Below, one piece after another: positions 12,801 through 24,600 of a DNA stretch of 64,000 nucleotides. Every line of letters starts with the position of its first letter. The first letter of the stretch is position 1. Source of the DNA: Pterois miles (taxonomy: Eukaryota > Chordata > Actinopteri > Perciformes > Scorpaenidae); the NCBI GenBank assembly GCA_947000775.1, contig CAMQGK010000637.1:13433501-13497500 (forward strand), read 5' to 3'. Below the pieces are notes generated by a model. That model did no database searches. It saw nothing but the letters and a program-made list of their open reading frames with translations, and was not told where the DNA came from. The position numbers and the translations under genes were made by a program.

Positions 12801-13541
12801 CAATTATTCCTACTCAAATTGTTCATTTTGTTTCAGGCCATCTATGTACCTGCTGATGACTTAACTGACCCTGCTCCGGCCACAACTTTTGCTCACTTGG
12901 ATGCAACAACCGTGCTGTCCCGTGCTATTGCCGAGCTTGGTATCTATCCTGCCGTGGACCCTCTAGATTCCACCTCCCGCATCATGGACCCCAACATTGT
13001 TGGGGCTGAACACTACGATGTTGCTCGCGGTGTGCAGAAGATTCTTCAGGCAAGCCTTGCATATTGGATGCTAAAATTTTGACTAGCTGTCAAAAATATT
13101 AGCAATCCAAAAACTTAACCATAATCTTGTTTAATAACCTAACTTGTTTTTTTTAGGACTACAAATCATTGCAGGACATCATTGCTATCCTGGGTATGGA
13201 TGAACTGTCTGAGGAAGACAAACTGACTGTAGCTCGCGCTCGTAAGATCCAGCGTTTCTTGTCGCAGCCCTTCCAGGTAGCAGAAGTCTTTACTGGCCAC
13301 ATGGGAAAGCTGGTGCCTCTCAAGGAAACAATCAAAGGCTTCAAGAGCATTCTAGGAGGTAGAGAGCTGCACCAAGGTTGACACATTTCTAAATGGGATT
13401 AATTTAATCGCTAACTTAATGGCTATTCTTTTCTCTCTCCAAGGTGAATATGATGCTCTGCCAGAGCAGGCTTTCTACATGGTGGGTCCAATTGAAGAAG
13501 TAATCCAAAAGGCAGAGAAGCTGGCAGAGGAGCATTCTTAA
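9819..13541 (+). CDS. atp5f1b: Mitochondrial F1Fo ATP synthase beta subunit (complete)
   Basis: This is the catalytic beta subunit of the F1 head, which makes ATP from ADP and phosphate in the mitochondrial matrix. Ten exons join in phase: 9819-9924, 11067-11258, 11341-11515, 11810-11931, 12029-12213, 12360-12518, 12627-12749, 12837-13049, 13157-13358 and 13444-13541, giving 524 residues against 529 in human. Exon 1 encodes an Arg-rich mitochondrial presequence (MLGAVGRCCSGTLRAFKPR). Exon 2 adds an Ala-Pro-rich stretch, then NGRIVAVIGAVVDVQF. The P-loop GGAGVGKT is in exon 5, Walker B LLFIDNIFRFTQAGSE in exon 6, and SALLGRIPSAVGYQPT in exon 7. The C-terminus is AEEHS. No disabling change is seen. 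Intron 8 (13050-13156) starts with GC instead of GT. Intron 1 carries a minisatellite. Confidence 0.98.
10462..10976 (+). repeat. Degenerate AT-rich minisatellite in atp5f1b intron 1
   Basis: Around 18-20 imperfect copies of a unit of roughly 20-30 bp, built on the alternating motifs AATAATGAGATAGTAAGTCA and AATATTGAGATAGTAAGTCA, fill the 3' half of intron 1 and stop about 90 bp before exon 2. Unit length varies and several copies are truncated. Confidence 0.9.
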
Positions 13542-13662
13542 GTGATGTCTGTAAGGTTTAATGAGATATACATTTGTACAGTATAATTGCTATTTGAGGA
13601 ACTCTTAACATGTCATGCTACGTATGTTGTGGTTCCATTTCAATGGAGAGGTGAAGATGAGA

Positions 13663-13668
13663 ATTAAA
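13663..13668 (+). terminator. atp5f1b: Likely polyadenylation signal of atp5f1b
   Basis: ATTAAA lies 122 nt after the stop codon in an AT-rich context followed by a TTGTTG/GT-rich stretch (13700-13722). It is the common natural variant of AATAAA. No canonical AATAAA is seen nearer the stop. Confidence 0.5.
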
Positions 13669-13808
13669 AATAACATTGTAATATATTTTTTGACATGGAT
13701 TGTTGCTTATTTGTTGTTGGCTCTGCAAGTGAGCAAACATTCTTGGTGAAAATAATGTTTTAACAAAAACACTGGTAAGAAAACATAACACTTATATGGC
13801 ACTAAAGT

Positions 13809-16774
13809 TTAGCCCATCATGTGGCGAAGCTTCTTATTTAACTCCCTTTCTTGAATGAGGAGGTTGGTGGTGTGTTCTCTGAATGCTTCAAAATCCTGTA
13901 AAAATAATTGCAGAATAAGATGTTGAGCATGTTCTTAGCTCTACATGGGCCACTGCAAATCATACTTTTCAATATTGCAGATTTCAACAAACCTTTTTCA
14001 ATGTCCCATATTTTGTTATGGACTGATCAAGAGCAGATTGGAGGGACTTCACTTTGGCATCTGCTTTAACAGCTTCTGTTTCCTGTTCAAACCTGAGACA
14101 GGGACAAATATGTTTATCGTTGGATTTGTATGCCTCTGTGCCGGCGACAGCCGTGACTGAAGACATTACTGTAGGTTTTTCGGGTTGTCCGTCTGTACCA
14201 TTCTCATGAATGTGATATCTCAGTAACATCTTGAGTGAATTTCTTCAAATTTGGCACAAATGTCCACTTGGACTCAAGGATGAACTGCTTAGGTTTTGGT
14301 GGTAAAAGCTCAAGTCACTATGACCTCACAAAACACATTTCTGGCCATAACTCAAGAATTCATATGTGAATTATGACACATTAACACAAATGTCTAATAT
14401 AAGAAAATTATGTAGTAATGACATTTTAGACAGATGTATGCAAACTGCATCCTGACTGGTTGGTGGAGACATACAACTGCACAATAGTGATTTTACTTCA
14501 GAAAGCAGTAGTGTGTTTTTGATGCACAATTTACCTGTCCTCTGCTTTGGCCCGGGCCTTTTTCTCTACTTCCCATTTTGTCTCCAGTTGCTGGATTTCC
14601 TTTTGTTTCTCCTGTGTTTAAGAGCAATTTGTGTGTGCATGAAGTGACTGGTTCATCTGTTCAGTCCTTTGATTTCAGTGAGGAGAACAAAAACTCTTTT
14701 TAATCACCTGAATTACTTTCCCTCTTTCCAAAGACAGGTGCAGTAATTTGTCCTTCTCTTTGGTGAGACTTGTTATACTTTCTCTCATGCTGATTTCCTT
14801 CAAAGCACGCTCTTCTTCGGCCTTTAGTAGCTTCAGTTTAAGGTCTGATTGTGGAGAGAAAGTCGCAAGTTTACACGTGTTTGTACTTTCATAGCACACA
14901 ATAATATGTTGACTACCTACCACTGTACATCTCTGCAACATCTCTGTGTTGCTGCTTAGCATCACGCAATTGATCAAGTAGCGATGCCTCCTTGGCTTGA
15001 TGCTGAGTTTTTTGTTCCAGGAGTTTTGACTGGCATCCAGCTAATTCCTCCCTTAGAGATGGATTTAAAATAAAGGTATTCAATTTAGAACACGGAGAAA
15101 GGTTTCAGTTTCTTTAAATGCCCAGTTTTACTGGATAAATTACTCATAAGATGAAAAGATGATTCAAATTGCTGCTGATTAATTTTCTGTCTATTGACCA
15201 ATAGATTGACCTTTCAGAACTATTAACAACTGACAGTAGTTCTACTTACCGATATTCATTCTCCTTATTTGTATATTTCTCTGTCAGCTGTTGGATTTCT
15301 TGCATCAGTTTTTGAACAAACACCTCTTTATCTTGTAATTTCTGGGAGAAAAGAGTCTCATTTTCTGTCTGCAGTTGTTTGTTTTCCAGCTTTAACTGGG
15401 CATTGTGTTTTTTGTGTTCGCTCAAGAAGCCAATAATTGCCTGATTGTTGGCAGCTAAATCCATAAATCTCCTCTCTAAGAGCTCTGTTTTCTTTCTTTC
15501 ACCATCCAGTTCTTTCTGGCAGTCTGTTACTCGGCCCTCCAGCTCTGTATTGATTTTCTGCAGGGCTTGACATTGCAGAAGCACCTCATCCGCTCTCTGT
15601 TTCAACATGCAGATCAGACTTGACTGTTCCTCTATCCTGGAGCGCAGCATCTCTGTCTCTGTTGCATCTTCCGCAGAAAGGCCATGAAGTTTCTCCAGTG
15701 ACTTACAAATACTGTCCACATGCTGGAAACATGGTAAAAGGCCCTGTGTTAAAACATGATACAGTATACAGATGCTTTTGGCAGTAAAGTTATGCTGTAC
15801 AAGGACCTGAGTGATATCGACATTTAGGCCCTTTTCACAGCAGTCATTTTGACATGCTAAAACACAACTGGTCGAGGCAGATGACTGCCCACCCTGAGCC
15901 GGGTTCTGCTCTAAGTTTATACCCATTAAATGGGAATTTTTTCTGAGTCTCTAAATTATAGACTATGGTCTAGATCTGCTCTCTATAAAAAGCGTCTTGA
16001 GATAACTTCAAATAGGATTTGACACTATATAAAAATAAACTGAATTAAATAGTAGGGTAAACAGAGGAATAATTGATAAAAATAATTATGGCCCTGTTCT
16101 ATTTAGTGCCCTGGTTGTCACAGTGAGCCAGCATGCACAATACCAGGTTCCTAAATGGAGCAGAGCCATAATTTGTCATTAATTATCCCTGTTTACCCTG
16201 CAATGACAGATCAAAATGGCTGCTGTGAAAAGGGCCAATTGTGATCAAAATATGAACTGAAGGAGACATTTTACACTTGAAAATTTAACTTAAAGTCCTC
16301 TCTGGTCGAAAAACTATAATGTTGACACTGTACTTGCATTTTATTGTTACTTAGCAGGTGATATACACGCCAATACATCTAGTAAGCTAATATCAGGCTT
16401 TAGTTTGGACAATCAATGTAGCAAAACCTCAGTGGTACATTAGCCATAATTTATATATAGCTAATTTGTACAGTTGGGTTTAGTTTTAATGCTAACAATA
16501 GACTATTTAACTTAATAAGCTCATATTTTGTGTATGAATTGACAAATGTAGTAAGGTATAAAGCACAATATCTCCCTGTAATGTCGGGCAAATTAACTAG
16601 CTAGCTAACGTTAACTAGCTAGTTAGCTAAACTAGCTAGCTAGTAGTTGGGGAGTAACGTTAATATACGCACACCGCATATTCATAGTTGTCAACGTCGA
16701 TAAGTTTTACAAACCTCCGTAGGGTTTCCATCCACCTTCATGAAGTGCTCTGCACTCCTCTGTGGAGTTGCCAT
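13809..16774 (-). CDS. ccdc89: Coiled-coil domain-containing protein 89 (complete)
   Basis: Seven minus-strand exons join in phase: 16774-16715, 15722-15250, 15051-14921, 14844-14708, 14611-14535, 14092-13993 and 13895-13809, giving 354 residues, close to the roughly 374 of human CCDC89. The protein begins MATPQRSAEHFMKVDGNPTE and is otherwise almost entirely heptad-like, Glu/Lys/Gln/Leu-rich coiled coil. Blocks that match my memory of CCDC89 are EEQSSLICMLKQRADE, RRFMDLAANNQ, LSLERGKVIQ, RFEQE and the C-terminus LLIQERELNKKLRHM. Its biochemical role is poorly defined. The acceptor of exon 3 (CTCTAAG) is weak but is fixed by reading frame. Introns are present here, whereas I recall the human gene as intronless. 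That recollection needs checking. Confidence 0.8.
14150..14480. repeat. Dispersed teleost repeat in a ccdc89 intron
   Basis: The block containing TTCTTCAAATTTGGCACAAA, CCACTTGGACTCAAGGATGA and GGCCATAACTCAAGAATTCA is familiar to me as a high-copy, non-coding fish repeat. Nothing in the window duplicates it, so the call rests on recognition. It occupies most of the intron between exons 14611-14535 and 14092-13993. Confidence 0.5.
16592..16644. repeat. CTAG/GCTA-rich near-palindromic cluster
   Basis: Overlapping AGCTAGCTAG, GTTAGCTAA and TAACGTTA motifs form several short, overlapping palindromes just 3' of ccdc89 exon 1 (inside its first intron). This kind of tract is common in fish genomes. 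Confidence 0.7.
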
Positions 16775-18575
16775 GATGAGTAAATGTTGGCCGACACATA
16801 GACGAAACGCTTCCTTCTGGTTTTACACTGACAGCCAGACTCGGGTCAACGTTTCTCTGGGTTTCAGTTGCTCTGTCGCCAACAGCAACACATCTGTCCT
16901 CTCCTGTGATTTATTAGCAGCAGCGCCAGGTAAAATAGTCGTGCCCCTGTTCGGCCGCAAGATGGAGGTGTTGGGCTTCTGGTCAGCCGCTAGCACGGTG
17001 AAGGTGTGTGGACCATTTAAAGAAATCATGGTGGAAGAGTGGTAGTTATAGTCGTGCTGAATTAACAGGTGTTATGTCGAGTACTGTTTCCCCTCCATAT
17101 GTGTGCCCTCTACCTAAACATGCGCTATCAATTTAACAGTGGAGAAACTCAGGGGGACAGACTTAAACATAACACCTGCTTCAATTTGGTCCATTGTTTT
17201 TGTTCGCTAACTTAATTTTCTGTGGCAGACAGCTGACTTTTTGTCATTTTTATATTTTCAGAATTGGCAATGCAGTCAATTTTAGATTCTTAATGGTTTG
17301 ATTTATTTGTTTGTGGACCGTCTCGAAAAATCATAGACGTTTAAAGTTATTTTTAAAAAAGGTGTTTTGTCGAGTACTGTTTCCCGTCGATTTGTGTTCC
17401 CTTTACCAACCGGAACCAACCGAGGGGGGCGCCATCACTTTAAAAGGAGGGAAACACTATTCGACGGGGGAACAGGCTTCAACGAAACACCTGTTTTACT
17501 TTGGTACACTTTTGTTAACTAACTCAAGGCTGTTATATTTTCTGTGGCAGACAGTTGTTTATTTATTTATTTATTTATTTTTAACAACATTTGATTTTGA
17601 GATTTGGCAGTACCGGCGATTTAGTGTCTTTATTCATTTGTTTGTTCACCAACTCGAAAAAAAAATCATGGTTTTGAAACCAGCAACGTTATTTTTAAAT
17701 GGTTTAAAACAGGTGTTGGATCGAGTGCTGTTTCCCGTCGATATGTGTTGGAGGCTTCCCCTACCAAAACCGGAACCCACCGGAACCAACGGAGGGGGGC
17801 GCTGCTATACGACGGGGGACCAGATTTCGAAGAAACACCTGTTTCACCTGGGTCATTTTTTAGTTAGCTAAATTTACTTAATTTCATGTGGCATTGTGGC
17901 AGACAGTTGTCTTTTCATTTAGGTTTGGCGTACCGTCGATTTAGTTTCTTAACTGTTTTATTCATTCGTGATATCCTTAGGGGAATTATATTAATATCAC
18001 TAATTTACACGAGCCCAACGTACCCGATACCGATGCATTTATGGCACTTTGGTGAGGCATTTTCGCTTCTCTTGCATTGTTGTAGGCTAATGTGTAAGCT
18101 ACAAAACTCCTACATCCTTTCTTGTTGTGGGATATATCCAGCTTGGTGTAACATGCAACAACATTATGTGCGCCTGGGCCTTTAGACAACGTAATCTAAA
18201 GCTTCTCACTGTTTTTTCTATATATTTTTTTATTATTCCTATCAGTATTTGCCTCCCACGCCGGTGTGCACCCTCCTGATTCCCAAGTGCAGAGCAAATA
18301 AACAGTGTTGATAGCCCACTCGCTGTGAGTAAAAAAATCACTGGCACTCGGGACAAGTCGGGCCTGCATGGTATTATGCAGATTCCAGGGCCAGATGGAT
18401 TTATCCGGAGGGCCGAGGCTGGCTTGGGGGAGCGGCTGTCCTGGCCTTTGTGCACGCCCCTTTTCATCAACTAGCGGGCCAAGAAAGACAGACAGAAGAA
18501 AGCAACAGCATCCCAGCAGCCCCCAGTCCCTGCAGCTCCTCCATCTGCACAGCGGAGCTGGACGGACCAGCCAGA
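16775..18575. other. Divergent intergenic region between ccdc89 and lrp2
   Basis: The two start codons point away from each other, 1.8 kb apart. The segment holds the proximal ccdc89 upstream sequence (16775-17060), the tandem inverted-repeat array (17067-17970), and a more G/C-rich probable lrp2 promoter and 5' UTR (about 18200-18575). No TATA box was convincing for either gene. A long plus-strand open frame across the array is not considered coding. Confidence 0.6.
17067..17970 (+). repeat. Three tandem units, each containing an inverted repeat
   Basis: Units begin at 17067, 17360 and 17711 with AGGTGTT and share, in the same order, a TCGAGT(A/G)CTGTTTCCC block, an AACACCTG block, and a GTGGCAGACAG(C/T)TG block. 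They then share a TTTGGCAGTACC/TTGGCGTACC type block followed by GATTTAGT.TCTT. Spacing is 293 and 351 bp. Within each unit the opening segment recurs inverted about 100 bp downstream: 17067-17096 with 17152-17177, 17360-17389 with 17462-17492, and 17711-17740 with 17810-17840. The array fills half the space between the ccdc89 and lrp2 start codons. Confidence 0.85.
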
Positions 18576-18645
18576 ATGTGGAGAGCACTGCTACTTCAAC
18601 TCTTCCTCGTCTTCATATGCTGGGTTAGATGGTGCCACTCTGAAG
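18576..18645 (+). CDS. lrp2: lrp2 exon 1: signal peptide
   Basis: The exon encodes MWRALLLQLFLVFICWVRWCHSE plus one base, a hydrophobic signal peptide with likely cleavage near HS-EG. The start was chosen because it is the first ATG giving a signal peptide that reads in phase across a GTAAGT donor into LDLa 1. The G/C-richer 18350-18575 segment upstream is the probable 5' UTR; no TATA box was identified. Confidence 0.9.
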
Positions 18646-21600
18646 GTAAGTACTGTGATTTTTATTTTCCTCTTGCATGTTTTTTTTTTTTTCACACAGG
18701 CTGTCAGCTGAATGATTCATTGAGGACCTGCAGAGTTGTTGTGCTGCTGGTGATTCACTCAGTGCACTTGTTGCTCATCAAAACAAACCAGTTTCTGTGC
18801 AGGGAAATTGTTGCTGAATTAAAATGCTTCTGTATTTATTTATTGATAGCACATAACATTAAAGTATCTATCCAGTGAGTCAAACTAAATCAGCTAAACA
18901 TATGGGAATAACCTTGCTGATGATTCAAAAAGCCCACTGTTATAGTGGATCCACACAGCCACCTCCAGTAATGTTGATGTGGCCACTTTGTAATGTTATT
19001 GTGGCTCCACAGCTAGATGTTTGACCACATAGTATTACTTTAAAGGTTGAGCACAAAGCCGTCCTTGGACAGATTGGAGGTTTTCTTGAGGAACTTTTGC
19101 CTGAGCTTTACTGTTGCTAGGTAACAGAAAAGAGCATGTGACTTACAGACAATCTGTGAGAGCTACTGGTACAAATCTCATTCAGTCAGCGGAGCAGATT
19201 TTACGCCACAAACCACCACTAATTCAAACTTGATTCCAGCTCGAGGAAGAACTTTATTTTCTTGTGAGGTAGACAGACAAAAATGCTCAGATACGGCTCT
19301 TTATGCATGACAGCCTTGTGTTTGTCGCTTGTATTTGTAGCCCCAGCTAGATCCTACTTCTCAAATTGTAATCTGCTTTCTTTTTGCTCAACCCTTAGTA
19401 TGTAAGCTCCTTAGTGTGAATCAAGCAACTAATTACACTGCAGCTGTTGCAGAATGGAGCCGTTTCTACCTAAGGAGCAGTTTGAAGTTAAGTAAAAACT
19501 GTACCAAGAGTAAGGTCATACATGGCCGCAGCTTTCTTTCTATCTATTATAAAATATCCTGGACCTATTTCCTCACACACAAAAAAAACAAAACAGAAAA
19601 GGTGGACTGTCTGAGCCAAAAAGACAACATAACAGACTGTAGCATTTAGAAAATTCACTTGGCATTTCCTTTCAATTACAGCAGTCCTAGTACTTGTAGC
19701 TGACATTTACTGATGACAACTGAAGTGTGTGCGACATGATGACTTGACTAATACGGCTCTTCAGTAGACTTTGTCAGCACATTTGTGGTGATCATTAGCT
19801 TGGATTTGTTGTGATTAACAGACAGTGTTGTGGTCTGTTTTAATAAAATTCATAGACCTGAATTTTTGATAACTATTCTGTGTTATAGAGAATATCAAAT
19901 GCTTCCTGGGGGCTGTTTTCAAGTAGTTTACTGTGAGGGGACAGGATACTTTTTCTAATCTCGGCTTGATCCTCCACAAAAAATCCTCTTGTTTGATAAT
20001 TTTGTCTTCCGTGACCTTCTGTAACACATTACTCAGCAGTCCATGGGCTTGATATTGTTGCAGATTGCTTACACTGGCATTAATAGCTAATGTGACAGTC
20101 TGAGGGGATTTCACGGTGCTGGTTTGTTAACCATCCACTGTTGTTTTTGCTGCTCCAGACAAGTTTTGTCACTAAATTGAGCTGTTGTCTCCGTTAATCA
20201 TTGGCTAGTGAAATCTTAATAAGACATTAAGTGCACAGTAATAACATTAATGGTGTTAGAAATTAACTTTTTCTATTTCATAAGAGGAGCATCAGACAAA
20301 ATAATGGAGACAGACATGTTTGTTAATGTAACTGATGTCTATTAGTATTTTGGTCAGCTGTGGGGCTTGATTGCCTTGATCTGATCACACGTATTATTGG
20401 AGTCTTTAATGACTATAAAAACTGTTGTGTTCAAACTTAAAAACTTGGCCTGCATATGCATGTTAAACCTCACACATGTCTGCTTCTTTCCGGTGCCGGA
20501 GCCTAAGTCCTTGTGCAACAGTTACACTATTAGAAGCAGGAACATGGTTGGCACAAATCAAGAGCAAATCCTTTCTTTTCCTGTAGCTCCCTCTGTCTAG
20601 GTTACAGACACTGATGATGGAGTTTAGCCTCCAATAAACCACTGGTGAGCTCATTATACAGAAGAAAAATAAGTTATCTGTCTCACTGCATTGTGACAAC
20701 TTCATTTATGATTCTTTTCACTCATGCTCTTGTTAAGGCATGTACCAAAAATCATGTTGAGTATTCCTCAGTTCTAACCACACCAAGGCTTTAGTCCACA
20801 CTCTATTTATTCCTCCCTTTTGCTCCTGCTGCCAAAGCCCCTCGGTTTTTCACTGTTTTGTGTGTAGCAGTAAGAGCCAAAGTCACTTGTTTGGCAATTG
20901 ACTGCATTCTGCTGCATTGATTTCCATATGAAATAGGCAGCAGCACTTCGCTCTGACAGCATGGATGGGTCCAGCGTTTCATGCTGCCAGCAGCCGTTTT
21001 CTCCACTTTTCTCCACATGCATTCAGTGAGTGCAAAGGGCTACGCCAAAACAAGACGGCATTGATGAAAGCTTTCAGGCGCCCCACGTGACAAGAAAGAT
21101 GTTTCAGTGGTAGTGGACAGGTGTTTTCTTGATGGGTGGCCACGAGAGGGGAGCTTATGCTCCACTTTTGTTTTACCTTATCGCAGGAAGTAAGCTTCAC
21201 TGTACTCCCCTCTCCGCTGAGTACTTTTTTAGGGTGACACTTCCAGTTATGAGTTTGCATCCCTGCTGGCACCTCTTTTGTGCCATTGTGATTTCACAGT
21301 GGGGTTTAAGGCGTATGGGGGGCTTCATTCTAATGAAAATTCCTTTACTGCTCTTCTTTGTTGGGTGTCCTTATTTTCCTGCATGGATAGTGCGGTGCTC
21401 TCTCCTGCTGTGGGTTTAAGTTGCTAATTAGGAAAGACAAGGAAGGGAAAGGAAAACATTAAATTACACAAAAACACTCAAACACAAAAGCACTGTGATC
21501 ATCGAACTCAGATTAAACATTCTTAATAGCAGATTTACATCATTTACCCTGGCTTTTACCTTCTCTGATATTGATTGAAACAGTGAAATTGCAACTTGGT

Positions 21601-24600
21601 TTGGATGACGACATAGAAATTTGAGGATTAAGGAAAAGTTACAAAGAAGACGTTCTTTTCAGATTGTAAGAAGAACCCTCACACAAGATAGTGCCGTTGA
21701 AAGGTTCAGCTTCAGTGTATCTGTCACCTTTCCCAGTGGTAATGCTGTCAGGAAACACTGGCTGCATTTGAAAGCCTCCAACAGATTGGTTTCTCCTTGG
21801 CACATGTGGTTTTAAGTTATCAGCCTGGGCCTGAACATATGGCCCTGTACAGACAACAGTTTTGTTTGGACATTCAAGACATAAATATGCACAAATCTGC
21901 CCTTCATTGTCGAGGGAGATATTGTATTTTTATTAAATAGAGCAACATCTCATAGCAGTTTGTATACTGTATGCAATCTTGCTGCCATGCTATAGATGAT
22001 GCTGAAACCTCGGGGATCACTGCCTTGCAACAAAGGCTCCCTTTGACCAGATTGTGAGTAATTTTATCATTAGTAAACTGAGCAGGAAAAAAAAAAAGGT
22101 TTTGCCTCCTGGATAGCTGCTGAAGGAGTTAAATATGCAGCTTGTTTTGCTGGGTTTGGTCATCAAGTAGTTTGGCATTTTGTTGGCTAGTTAATCTGAG
22201 ACAGTAGCATATGTGGCTTTTAGTGCAGTAGCACAGGCAATGACCCCACAACTGTTGTGGAAGTGATCTACCTTTAAAAGAGAGCATTACATAAAGGAGA
22301 TGATAAACCTCTGACTCTAAATGCAATCAACGCCTTATTCACGCAGCATTTATTAGGTTTCATTATTGGGAGTTTACCTTTAAAACATTACATTTTTTGC
22401 TCAGACAAACACATTATTATGTCACAGCATGTGTCTATAATTCCCTTTAAGTAGTAAGCTATTATAGTGGAGTTGTAGAGCTATAGCTATGGGGTAGTGC
22501 AGGATTTGATTTTAGATAACTAAGCCCAATATTTTGCAAGTGTAGGAAGTAATTTCATTAAGAAGGAAGACTGTTTCCAAAATGCTGCATAAGACAGGGC
22601 AGAGACAGACCACCAACCCCAAGCGAGCACCACCAATCACCACCTCAGAGCTCTCCTCATGAAGAATTTGGGTTGAAATGGTTGCGGTACCACCCAGTAC
22701 CACTATTTATTCCAATTACATTTCAGACCGGACAGGAACAGCATGCACCATAAATCAGGCTGTCAGAGAGACAATCAGAATTGCACATTCCTATTTGGAC
22801 GGGTCTGACGGAGTGCTCTGCCACTGAACTATGCTGCCTGAATCAATCTCTCCTGGAAAACGTCAGGGAAGGTAGAGTGGTGCTACCTTATCTCTACAGA
22901 TGCCACTCAGTGAGAACATCAAACGGAGGCTCGGGATGAGTGCAGTGCAGATTGTGTAACTGTTGGGGGGGGATGGCTGGCACGCTTGTCTCCAAGGCTT
23001 GTCAATGCTGTTAACAGCATGCTTCATCAGTGGAAGGCATCTCTTCCCTCTTACGCCATGTTTTTTTAATTAAATATTGAGTATTTAAGAATTTATCAAT
23101 TATCTTTTTATACTTTTTCTCCTTGCCTCTAGGACCCAGGATGGACAGAGTAACATGTTTTGGAATCATTAAATGATAATAAAAAAATAAAATAATAATA
23201 ACAATACATTAATCAACATTAAAATGGCAAAAACATTGATGATTACTGATTATAAACATTCTGACATCATGGAAGAAAAAGGTTGAAATGAAGTACTGAA
23301 TCATGTCAAACTGTAATTGTTTAGGATGTGAGTTGGGGCAGTTCCGCTGTGGGACAGGTCGATGTATACCAGGTGACTGGCACTGTGACGGCACATCGGA
23401 CTGTGTGGATGACTCTGATGAACACAACTGCCGTGAGTCACTCATTATATTGCACTAACAACAACTGAGGCCAACAGAATACCTGAGAGGGCTGGGATAT
23501 TTAGTTTAATGCTTGTTGGATGTGTCATTTCAACCTGAATTATAGCAATGGTGGAAGAAATACCCAGATCCTTTACTTGAACGTATAGCAGTGTGGAGCA
23601 CTTTTGGGGATCTATATCCAGAAATGGAATAAAATGTTCATAGCTATGCTTTCATGAGTGGATAATCACCTAAAATGATGTATTGTTGTGTTATCGTCAG
23701 CTTAGAATGAGCCGTTGATATCTACATAGGGTGCTCCTCTTCAAGGAGTCCGCCATATTGCATCCCCATGTTTCTACAGTAGCCCAGAATGGACAAAAAC
23801 ACTGATTCGTGTTTTTATGTTTCCCGAAGGCCACCGTAGCTCTCCGACACGCTTATGAAACTGTGGTAATATGACTCTAAAGTAGTGTTATTATAGTTAG
23901 GATGGTTTCTGAGCGAGGGGAATGATGTTACCAAGGTTTTGCACTCGACAGCTCGAGCGGAGGGGTACTCAGCTGGTTGCAGTCTGCATCCAGGCTGTTA
24001 GAATCCCATACACTGTACCTTTAAGAAGAAGAAGAGAAGATCTACCTTTATTAGTCCCACAGTGGGGAAATTCAATTTACACTCTGTTTTAACTTATACA
24101 TGGTACATGCACACAAACACACACACACACATGCAGTAATGGAGAGATGTAGAGTGAGGGGGCTGCTCCAGACAAGCGCCCCGAGCAGTTGGGGGTTTGG
24201 TGCCTTGCTCAGGGGCACCTCGGCAGTGCCCAAGAGGTAAACTGGCACCTCTCCAGCTACCAGTTCACACTCAGTTTTTTGGTCCATGTCGGGACTTGAA
24301 CCGGTGAACCTCCGGTTCCCAAGCCAACTCCCTACAGACTGAGCTACTGCCGCCCCCAAAAGTCCCTCTTTCAAAATTTTACATAAAGAACCAGTGTGTA
24401 ACAATTAGGAATATAATAATAACTGTTGTCTTTAGTGTATAATCACCTGATAATAAGAATTGTTGTATTTTTGTTAGCTTACAATGAGTACTTCGTATCT
24501 ACATCGGGAGCAGGTCCTCTTCACAGAGTCCGCCATGTTACTCCACCAGGTTTCTACAGTAGCCCGGAATGGACAAACCAAACTCTGTTAACTTTGTCTG

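Noticed and set aside
17311..17871. 186-codon open frame on the plus strand
   Set aside because: It runs through two units of the tandem inverted-repeat array; the repeated peptide simply reflects the DNA repeat.
24291..24357. A true tRNA gene on the minus strand
   Set aside because: A and B boxes are present, but the cloverleaf is not intact and the segment continues into a SINE body and tail.
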